Shown piece after piece: positions 56,601 to 64,000 of a DNA stretch of 64,000 bases. Every line of letters begins with the position of its first letter. Position 1 is the first letter of the stretch. Where the stretch lies: assembly GCA_002118135.1 (NCBI GenBank), contig BDIU01000161.1, forward strand, positions 124,001 through 188,000, read 5' to 3'. The notes under the pieces are model-generated. The model was not told the origin of the DNA. It saw only the letters and a program-made list of their open reading frames with translations, and did not search any database. Source of the stretch: Trebouxia sp. TZW2008. Its lineage: Eukaryota; Chlorophyta; Trebouxiophyceae; Trebouxiales; Trebouxiaceae. A program made the position numbers and the translations under genes.

Positions 56601-57699
56601 GTCCAGCACCATCCTTGACCACCCAGTTAATGGCAGCGGCAGTCTCTCCAGAATGCTTGCCAGCCACACCCAGAGCACCCAACAGGGAGCGTGTAGTGAA
56701 GACAGAAATGGCACCGCCGAAGAAGTACTGGCAGCCTCGCCATGCCATGTAGCGAGCATACTCTGGTGCCACACTATCTGGGTAGCCCTGAGGCAGCAGG
56801 TAGCTCTGGAACAGCTGCTGCACATGCTTCAAGCTGGACACCTGCACAACACCAAGACTGTTCTTATCTGTTTCTCTTGTCGTGGAGCTCTGAACGTCAG
56901 CAGTAAACACAAACTTGTTGTGGGTTTCAGAGTTTAGGACTGCAGGCTGACTTGCACAGCAGGCAGAATTTGACATCGCGCAAGTGGATGGTGTCATCTG
57001 AATCGGTTGCAGGCACAGTCTTTGCTCAAGGCATGCATTGCAGGCAGGCCGACACATGGGTGCACGCTGCATAGCAAGTTCATTAATATTGGTTTCACAG
57101 CTTGAGACTGCAGCTGACTGGCAGGGCAGGCAAGATTCAAGGTCTTGCAAATCACAATGACAACTGCATGATGACGAGGCACAGTCCTCCATTCAAGGCA
57201 TGCATTACAGTCAAGCAAATACTTTGGTGCAGCGTGCATATTGAGTGATGCAGGCAATGCCTTGCACTAGACCTGTGCAGCGTCTGCAAGAGGCAGCTGT
57301 TCACCCTATCATCTGTGACGTCAAAGCCATCCCAGCCTTCCCCTTGCCTGTGCAAGCGACGATAGATGCGTTTGTGTCCCCTGGCTGTCTCTATGCAAAC
57401 AATCTCCCCTTCATCATCTGGCAGGGTCCCTGGAAGCATAGCAATGGAAACATGAGGGGCCAGATAGGGCGTTTGCATAGAAGTGTTGATTGAGGCAAAG
57501 CTACAGCACCTTTTCTGCCAGCTGTTCTGTAAGTGTGCTTGTGGCTGCTCCTGGGCTGCAGTGCATGATGGTGCTGGCGGTCATGTGCTTGGACAGTAGG
57601 CTGATCTGTCTCTGCATTTCGAGCATGAGCTACCACTCTGCTTTCTGATGTAGCTAGCTCGCCCTTATCTTCTACCATGCAACTGCGTGAGAAGCACAT
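53696..57699 (-). CDS. RUS family protein (DUF647, ROOT UVB SENSITIVE-like)
   Basis: Seven exons: 57699-57510, 57429-57305, 56841-56573, 56191-56116, 55501-55360, 54763-54477, 54175-53696; sum 1569 nt, 522 aa. The conserved core includes SYLLPQGYPDSVAPEYARY, AAAINWVVKDGAGRLGRFLF, FRLIGDVLMEA, FLPLACTANLAKNLAAVAAS, STRAPIYRTFALQNNLADV, GESVANLADIGGTVAGILLS and QLPYLNRARLAF, then the C-terminal AFHAHVLLHM and a long tail. Plant RUS proteins act in UV-B perception, auxin transport and vitamin B6-linked signalling; the biochemistry is unsettled. One intron has a GC donor: ggtCAG|gcaaga at 54477/54476 to an acceptor at 54176. The N-terminus is uncertain: the ATG at 57699 is the first in frame, but an upstream exon coding a transit peptide (frames near 57750-57850) is possible. 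Introns around 54925 and 55920 hold exon copies. Confidence 0.88.
54905..54985 (-). repeat. Partial copy of the RUS exon 54763-54477 acceptor end
   Basis: About 190 bp upstream in the gene, the acceptor and first 40 bp or so of the exon (codons for TAKGESVANLADI) are repeated with changes (for example tgctgtcacatctgcagg against tgctgttacatctgcaag). The copy has stops and no donor. Confidence 0.75.
55850..55990 (-). repeat. Decayed copy of the RUS exon 56191-56116
   Basis: The stretch gcagaagcttccatgat and the flanking donor-side intron resemble the working exon end (gcggaagcttccatgag) and its intron about 200 bp away. The copy keeps an A-L-V-Y-like donor (gtaccaaggc on +) but the reading frame is broken. 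Confidence 0.75.
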
Positions 57700-59417
57700 T
57701 CTGTCAACTGGGTTTCTCAAGCAACTTTGGGCGTGCTTTGCACAATTCAGAATGGGCTCGACGAGATTTGCTCGCTACAACGTGTCCAGCGCAGCAGTAA
57801 ACACAAACGCACGACTTGTCGTTGCGGCATACAGCTTGCATGCGTAATAAACGAGACCTGCTGTTCCTCGAGCTCTTCAGCGCCTTGGGCGTTTCCAGCA
57901 GTTGTCACCACCTGAACATGTGGTCTTACACAGACACGCAGAATGCCGAGCAATGCGCTCTGGCACCCTGCGGGCTCCAGAGGCAAGTAAGTTGCCTTAA
58001 ATAAAGCTAAGCCGTATGCCAGCTGCACCTGTCGAAGTGCGATACGAAAGCGAGGGTCGGGAAAAATTCGCATGCAGTCGCCATCTTAATCGCGTTCTTC
58101 GAAAGCAATGTCAGATGGTGACCAGATGCTCATGTCTGTGCTAATGAAATCAAACACTTTGCAAACAGCCTTGCGGCTAATCGACATTCATTTCCATTTG
58201 CAACAAAATATGAACCCAGCGACACTTGTGATGTGAATTGCTGAAGTGAGGCCTATAGCGCTTTTTACAGCTGGAACATGAAGCATCAATGCCTGCATCA
58301 ATGATGCCTCCCTTGCTGCTATAGCCTTGCGATTGCGTGGCTTGCAATAAGTCTGATGCCGACTTGCCTGAGCTTTAGAATATACTCCATGCTTTCCAAT
58401 GTTTTAAAGCAATCAATGCTGCTACACAGCGACTCCAGGACACATACGTAAGTTTTGTGGGCTTAGGGATGGGTTTTCAGTGTATATAATAAATAATGTA
58501 ATATAACTACATACGATGTATAAACTGGATTTTTGAAAATGGCCTTAGTTGGAGCGTATGTAACAACTAACACAACGTGGATGTTTGTGCCAACAGTGCC
58601 CATGAAAAATTGCCCAAATGTGGTGAAAATTGAGCTGAAAAGGCTTTGTGTGGGTCCTCGATATGCTGTACAGCTCTGCTCTACCGATTGGAGCACAGAA
58701 ATGCAGCGCATGTGTCTGTGCATGGCGGTGTCAGCAAGCCTGCTATCATTAGTCAGGCTGCCATATTGATGTTTGCTGTTGAAGGCCAAAGTTTCATCTT
58801 GGATGCACTCACGATCAAGTCAAGCAGGAGAAGTCCAGCGATCAAGGTGACGTTGTTGACGTATATGTGGCAGCCTTGTGTGATAAGTGATTGATCACAT
58901 CATCAGCATGTGCCAGGAGCAGCAGCAGCAAGAATAAGAGCAGTACAATCTGCCACGATTCAGCATTGATAGCTTGATTTGAGGCAGGGTATTGCTTCAT
59001 TTGTGCTCTAATGACCTGTTTGCGTGGCCTACATGGTGCCTCCAGGCAGCCAGGCAAGACTACGCAACCTTGCAAGCGTCAAGCGTGCGACTGAGCCATC
59101 TCCCTGGGAGACATACAGCATAGGTGACATACATCATGACAGTCCCAAGGAGGTGTAAAACAGAGCATACAAATGCATAGTCGCGGTAGTGTACATGTAC
59201 ACGCACATGTGAGCAATGCATCATGTGTTCAGGCAGATCTGGCAGCATAAAGGCAATGCAAAAAGCAGGCCTTGCTGATGTCAAATATGCCAAACATGGT
59301 CAGGCGCGCATGAAAAAATAAGCGCATGCAAAGGCAGTTATTTGACAAAAGCAAAAACAGCAAGCAGTGCAGCTGCAACATCTTCAGGAGCATAACGGTA
59401 ATTGTGCATGCAAACAT
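57700..59417. other. 1.7 kb between RUS gene and retroelement, including an AT-rich block
   Basis: The part next to 57700 should carry the RUS promoter and possibly a missing first exon. The part next to 59417 should carry the 3' end of the Penelope-like element. A block at about 58440-58660 is markedly AT-rich (tataataaataatgtaata), unlike the rest of the window. I could not find target-site duplications, a hammerhead core or a gene. Confidence 0.5.
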
Positions 59418-62159
59418 TCAGTGTGCGCGGTCGCTAATGCTCAAGCGGATCTGCTCAAACACACTGAGGGGAGTGGTGCCATAAAGCTCAGGGTGGTGCA
59501 AGCAACACCTCCTAATGTCCTGGAGCATGCGAGAGGCATCATAGTCCTTCCTAAGCAGAGTCACAATGATATCAGCCATGCTAGTGATAAAGTTACGTTT
59601 GTCCAAGATGGCCTTGCGAAAAGAGTGGAAAAATCCGACTGTTATGTTATATTTTGCCTCCTCAGCAATGTTAGAGGACATGTGGGGGAATCTGACAATT
59701 CGATGTGCTGACATGGGAGGAACAAATCTCTTGTCAAAATGAACTGTCGTGAGACGATTAAGCCGACCTGGGACAGGCTGAACAGTGACGTCTAAGTAAT
59801 GCATGGATATCGCTGAGCTGGCCTCTGAGATGGTGAATGTAGGCGGGTAAATGCCTCTGATAGGGGTACCAGGATAGTGCTGATCAGTGTACAAAAGCCT
59901 AGCAAAATATGGGTTGTTAATGCTGCCTATGTCATCTAGAAATCTAGTCGTAAAAAGAAATGCCCTCTGTATCAATAAGCACAACAGCACAAGCTCAGGC
60001 GGATTTGAGGGTGACCTATAAATGGTGGCAAGCTGCTGCACAAAGCTCAACTCGTATCGGCACAAATACAGATTTACCAAACCTGCTGCACAGTTAGTGC
60101 CCATGGGTGCGCCTATCGCCTGACGTCTGAGGTCACTGCCAAACATAATGAACATGTTATCAAGCAGAAATGTGATCCAGAGCTGTATCATATGCAAGTC
60201 AAAGATGACAAAATTGTCATCATCCCCCTGTCCAGTCCTATTGCAAAACTCGGCAGGAATCTGATTTGCCTTCAGCCACTGAGCTTGCCTGACACCTTAA
60301 TGCCAATCTCCCCAAGGTGAGTATGCTGAGCCAAGTTAAAAACGCAGTGTATCATGTCTAGCACCTTGCTTTTCAAATCAACCAGGTCTATGTTAGTGTA
60401 TAAGCGCTCGCAATCCCTAGCTATCAGAGTCGGGGGCTCTGGTGAGTGTGAAGCATACTGAGCATTCCATACATGTATAAGGGGAATCAAGTCAGAAGTA
60501 CTGCTAATGACCCAGCTCCTGGCAGTCCAAGGTTCAGAAATAGACATAGACTGTAGGGCAGTCCCAAACAGGGCATCAACCTCCTGCTGTATAGGGATCA
60601 GAAGACGTGACAAACCTACTGATATGGGCTGTATAGAGCTGGTCTCTGAGCTGGACAAAAACCTAGCACCAACGGGGGTTTTGTGCATCTTGGGGTCAAG
60701 TTTGTAGTATGCTATGTCCTGAAACTGGTCATCAGCAGGCAGACCAAACAAAGTTTTGAGGGGGGGCAACCCTAGGTTATATTTGGTGTTAAAGTCTGAA
60801 AAGTTATCTTGCCAGCTGGATAGAGTGTGTATCAGCTAGCTCATAGGTGCTGCCCTGGAGTAAGTCATCCATGAGCCTTTTGAAGTACTCTTTAGGACAC
60901 TGAAAGACAAAAGTGTCGGCAGCCTTGTCCATCGGCGTGCAGACAATGTCCCTCAGAAACCTGGACATGAGACGTCTATCCGAAGGGGAGTAAGGCAAGG
61001 CCTCACGTGGCGTAAGTAAAATGCCATCATCTAAGCTGTCAACTGCAGCCTTGATCCTGACTCTAACCTCTGCATTCCAGGCTGTCATGCTGCCAGCCAT
61101 GCCCACCCTGGCTTCAGCTTCCCTGGCAGACCTTGCCACAGAGCTGTGTATGACCTCCAAGATGTCAGATCTAGAGTCAGCATTAAGAAAGCAGGGGCAA
61201 TAATGTGCGCGATGCTTGGCACCCATCCTGCCAAGCGCGCGTGTACCAGCTGACGGCAGGAAATCACAGTCAGCTGTCATGATGTGCCCAACCTGTTTAT
61301 ATTTATCATAGGAAGCATCATAAGATGGGCAGATGCATTGCCTGTCGAGAGTCTCCATCAATTCATCAGTTGACAGCTGTGCAATGCGCTTGGCATTGTG
61401 CCAGTGTGAGCCAATGGTTGGTGAAGTCTTCCAACAGAGGAAGGGGGTCCCGACCAATTTCCTAAGGTGTGACGGGATCAGACTGATTATAAAGGGATCC
61501 CTGAAAATGGTGTCGAGGGAAACCTTGTCAAGACCGGGGGCTTTGGAAAAATCAACAACTATCAACCTATGATCCTCAGGGTCAGGCATTACATTAGATT
61601 GTGCAACAAGCTGAAGGTGTGCATTCAAGCAGCATTTCACAAACAGTACGTTATCCAAGGACCATGCAAGGGAGTGTAGCTGAAGTGGATTAGGTCGAGA
61701 GTTATTTAGATCAGTTATGCTGTACTGTCCTAGTATATACAACACCTTGTTAAGTGTAGTTTGCTGCATCTGCATCAATTGTTTTATGACAGGATGAGCA
61801 AAGCCAAGAATGATGGGGCTAGCACGATGAATAAATTCTGGGTCACCGCTGAAACGCCATAAATCAGTCAGAATGGAGTATGCAGTGCGTGCATATGAAG
61901 AGAATGCATTAAAATCACCAGGCGCAGGATTCTGCGCTGTAGATGTTGTCATTGAGGCTGGTATGGGCTGAGGGGGGGCTGCAGCTGATGTGTTTGGCAT
62001 GTTGGGTGCAAATGCCTGCTGTAACTGCGTGTCAGGGTATGGTGTCTGTGCTGGTGCTTGTGCTCCAGCGGAGTGAGAAGGGTTGAGGGAATGGAGGGCT
62101 GTGTCCTGTGGTTGAAGCTGTAGACCCAGGGATGCCCTGCTACGCACCCCTCCTGGCAC
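59418..62159 (-). pseudogene. Reverse transcriptase of the Penelope-like element, frameshifted
   Basis: The RT is read in three pieces. Piece one (62159-60804) has a Pro/Ala-rich start and the RT N-terminal part ending STYELADTHS. Piece two (to 60272) resumes one base shifted with NFSDFNTKYNLGLPPLKTLF and has RDCERLYTNIDLVDLKSKV. Piece three (from about 60296) has DDDNFVIFDLHMIQLW, FLLDNMFIMFG, GAPMGTNCAAGLVNLYL, TRFLDDIGSINN, YLDVTVQPV, FPHMSSNIAEEAKYNITVGF and a stop at 59418. Motif order and spacing follow Penelope-like RTs. Apart from the two shifts the frames are clean, so the copy is fairly young. Confidence 0.88.
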
Positions 62160-63048
62160 TCATGTCCAAATTTTCCCGCCGCTGGTCTGAAGCTGCTGTG
62201 TTGCGGACATTGAAGCCATGTGGGTGTAGTGCCTGCAATCTATCTATCACACTGCCCTCTGCTGGGGCGTGAATCTGGTTGAATTCATCTGCATCAAAAT
62301 AGTCCTGGGGGTCTCCCAGCTGTTCAAATGCCATCCATGCGGATCTGTGCAAGCCATAGTATGCAAACATCTCATACAGTCTGTACACCTTGCTATATGC
62401 AGGTCTGCCGGCTCTGGGTCTCCTCAAGTATGCGCGTGCAGCATGAATGTGCTCAACAGCTCTCTCGATGGTCGACTTGGAAGTCAGACCAACATATACA
62501 CCAAGTGATGGTATGTCAATAGGATAGATGACATATACTACGCAAGGTGTCCATAGACTATAAGGCACAATACCACCATTCTGCACCCGCTTCTGCAGCA
62601 ATGTGGTCTTACATGCACTGACAAAGTCAGAATTTGTTGCATATGACAAAATGCGTGCTCTAAAGTTACGTATGGGCAGTTCACCATATGGAAGCAAGGC
62701 AGCACCAGCATCACTTGCGGGCATTGGTCCCACCGGCAGCATAGACTGGGCCGGTGGGGGAGTCACCTGAAGGGCGCCAGAAGCTTCAGCCACCAAAATG
62801 TCATAATGCTGTTGGTGCTCAGCCTGCTGCAGCTGCTTGATGTGCTGTAGCAGTAACAGGATCTCTAGCAAAGCTTGCTGCTGCTGTTCATCTGAGGTGG
62901 CTGCTGACAAAGCCTGAGGCTGGTTGAGTGATCCTGTTGGTAGCTGTGAAATACGCTGTTGTATGAGGGCCTGAGTCTGTTGCAGAGATAAAGTTTGTAT
63001 GTCTTGCTGTAGATGACAGAGTTGATCTATCTGTAATGTCTGCGACAT
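62140..63048 (-). CDS. GIY-YIG endonuclease domain ORF of the Penelope-like element
   Basis: 302 codons from ATG 63048. Residues 1-90 are a Gln/Leu-rich coiled-coil-like leader (LLEILLLLQHIKQLQQAEHQ). The nuclease lies at about residues 175-285: CVVYVIYPID, GVYVGLTSKS (the GIY and YIG halves), E-R-A-V-E-H-I with the catalytic Arg and His, and a C-terminal AEGSVIDRLQALHPHGFN resembling the E..WI..L.T..P.G.N box of this family. It would nick target DNA to prime reverse transcription. The last codons overlap the RT frame by about 20 nt at 62140-62159, so the two parts may once have been one frame or may be joined by frameshifting. No Cys-based zinc finger is visible. Confidence 0.85.
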   Translation of the reverse strand: MSQTLQIDQLCHLQQDIQTLSLQQTQALIQQRISQLPTGSLNQPQALSAATSDEQQQQALLEILLLLQHIKQLQQAEHQQHYDILVAEASGALQVTPPPAQSMLPVGPMPASDAGAALLPYGELPIRNFRARILSYATNSDFVSACKTTLLQKRVQNGGIVPYSLWTPCVVYVIYPIDIPSLGVYVGLTSKSTIERAVEHIHAARAYLRRPRAGRPAYSKVYRLYEMFAYYGLHRSAWMAFEQLGDPQDYFDADEFNQIHAPAEGSVIDRLQALHPHGFNVRNTAASDQRRENLDMSARRGA

Positions 63049-63447
63049 AGCACCGACGCCAGGGTTATGCAAATGCCGAAAACTGTTACAATTCGAGGTA
63101 TGGTATGGTCTGCAGCTGAAGCTATATCTGTTGCATCTGAGCTGTATAACTGCTAACTGCTAGTTGCCGACCGCGAGCGCTGAAAGCAAGCATGAACTGT
63201 CACTGACATGTGGAGCTGATAAGTAGACTACCTGAACGACAAGCTGGTCCGTGGTTCATCTTGAACAACCACATGCATCACATGCAAGATAGATTGTGTA
63301 ATGACTGCGCAGTGCAACGGTTGCAACACCGCATTGCGGACAAGCGCACTTTCCCTCCGCTCGTCATGAATCTTCAAACTCATACTCTGCAGGCAAGTAG
63401 TGTTCGCACTGGCAACGCAAATAGATACAGAAGGAACGAGCGTAAAA
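63049..63447. promoter_or_regulatory. Region between the retroelement start and the APS reductase start
   Basis: About 400 bp holding the 5' end of the element (minus strand) and the promoter and 5' UTR of the APS reductase gene (plus strand). Nothing specific is recognised. Confidence 0.45.
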
Positions 63448-64000
63448 ATGCTGCTGCATCTGTTGCAGGGGTCTTGCCGGGTTCCGATACTGTCAGCGGG
63501 CCGGGCGCAGTGTCACGCGAAGGTTGCTACTCCACAGCAGTGGCGTCCTGCTTTGCGACATGTCGCGCACCGCAATAGCTGCGTCTGCAGCGCAGCCACA
63601 ACCGCTTCACCCGCCCAGGTACGTGCTTGCAGCAATGCAGGTGCTTGCAACACAGCTCTCGGCCGCAGAGACGACTTTGAGGCGCAATCACAGGTACATG
63701 GCACTCCAGTCCAAGGTGATTCTCTGACCACAGTGGCAGGGGACGCTCTCGACAGGGAGCCAGCTGAGCAGACCCCAGATTATGCTGAGCTGGCTAAGCA
63801 CTTGGACAAGAAGTCTCCTCTTGAGATCATGGACCACGTATGTGCTCACTGTTGCTGCTGGCAAAGGCAACAGCAGATCATAGAGCTTCTATGACAATGC
63901 CCCTCCATGCAGGCATTGAAACAGCATGGCAATGACATTGGCATAGCATTTAGTGGAGCAGAGGATGTTGCACTTGTGGAATATGCTCATCTCACTGGGC
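63448..64000 (+). CDS. APR: 5'-adenylylsulfate (APS) reductase, 5' part
   Basis: The gene runs off the window. From ATG 63448 the frame gives a plastid transit peptide ([19 protein letters not shown], then basic and Ser/Ala-rich), and later [20 protein letters not shown]. The exon ends at 63837 (gaccac|gtatgt) and the next starts at 63913: [29 protein letters not shown]. That is the start of the PAPS/APS reductase domain of plant-type APR, with the SGAEDVAL phosphate-binding loop. APR reduces APS to sulfite in the chloroplast with glutathione as electron donor. Between about 63618 and 63770 several CAG/GT pairs could mark a further intron; I read it as open but am not sure. The catalytic Cys and the thioredoxin-like domain would lie beyond the window. 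Confidence 0.88.

Larger units (their letters stand above)
59418..63048 (-). mobile_element. Penelope-like retroelement with N-terminal GIY-YIG nuclease (frameshifted)
   Basis: In coding order the element has a coiled, Gln-rich leader and GIY-YIG domain (63048-62140), then a reverse transcriptase spread over three frames (62159-60804, about 60830-60272, about 60296-59418). Nuclease before RT is the permuted order known for the Chlamys/Hydra-type Penelope-like elements. The RT has PMDKAADTFVFQCPKEYF, YYKLDPKMHKTPVGARFL, AIGAPMGTNCAAGL and the catalytic box FLDDIGSINN. Two single-base-type frameshifts, near 60820 and 60285, break the RT. The limits of the element are not known; only the coding span is given. 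Confidence 0.88.

Noticed and set aside
58463..58789. 108-codon open frame on - in the AT-rich block
   Set aside because: Hydrophobic but with no family signature; AT-rich composition could give this by chance.
58880..58910. CTGATGA on the minus strand as a hammerhead ribozyme core of the Penelope-like element
   Set aside because: No GAAA core or matching helices at the required spacing.
1..64000. CRISPR array, bacterial operon or prophage
   Set aside because: Repeats are exon-derived or minisatellite-like without regular unique spacers, and all genes are intron-containing eukaryotic genes.
1..64000. tRNA or rRNA genes
   Set aside because: No cloverleaf or conserved rRNA segment was noticed on either strand by eye; a tRNA scan would be needed to be sure.

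Overview
The window is nuclear DNA of a green alga, most likely a trebouxiophyte; the genus cannot be read from the sequence. The reasons are: every recognised gene is split by short spliceosomal introns (GTGAG/GTAAG donors, TGCAG acceptors); several proteins are plant/algal types (Rubisco activase, isoamylase-2, plant-type APS reductase, PP7, NFD1-like mitochondrial L21, RUS/DUF647); and a Penelope-like retroelement carries its GIY-YIG nuclease on the N-terminal side, an arrangement described from green algae. Exon models were built by hand from splice motifs, reading phase and remembered family sequences. For eight complete models the exon lengths sum to a multiple of three, which supports them.

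Layout: NIP7 3' end (+, 1-509); isoamylase-2-like gene (-, 1403-12791, 14 exons, 868 aa); PP7 phosphatase (+, about 13483-17533); a Gly/Thr/Ser-rich repeat protein (-, 18235-21569); Rubisco activase-like AAA+ protein (-, 22235-26268, 468 aa); KUP/HAK potassium transporter (+, 26707-32992); a small Sel1/TPR-like protein (+, 33543-34128); a 98-aa LEA-like hydrophilic protein (-, 35508-36218); the WD40 protein UTP13/TBL3 (+, 36706-47489, 16 exons, 945 aa); U1-70K (-, 48630-51586, 382 aa); mitochondrial ribosomal protein L21 (+, 51935-52784, 217 aa); a RUS/DUF647 protein (-, 53696-57699, 522 aa); a frameshifted Penelope-like element (-, 59418-63048); and the 5' end of an APS reductase gene (+, 63448 to the window end). 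Many neighbours are divergent pairs with about 350-700 bp between start codons. They do not form one pathway: two genes serve rRNA processing (NIP7, UTP13), two plastid metabolism (ISA2, RCA), one splicing and one mitochondrial translation.

The most unusual signal is structural. In at least five genes (NIP7, ISA2, UTP13, U1-70K, RUS) the introns hold tandem, decayed partial copies of the neighbouring exon, usually including its splice site. ISA2 shows this at seven exons and UTP13 at five or more. The copies carry stops, frameshifts or lost splice partners, and one copy per exon completes the reading frame. PP7, KUP, RCA and L21 show none that I could see, so the process looks locus-dependent. 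Other points of note are three GC-AG introns, a 148-bp hairpin assembled from exon copies, an isoamylase with all catalytic residues replaced, and a perfect 75-bp in-frame duplication in the repeat protein.
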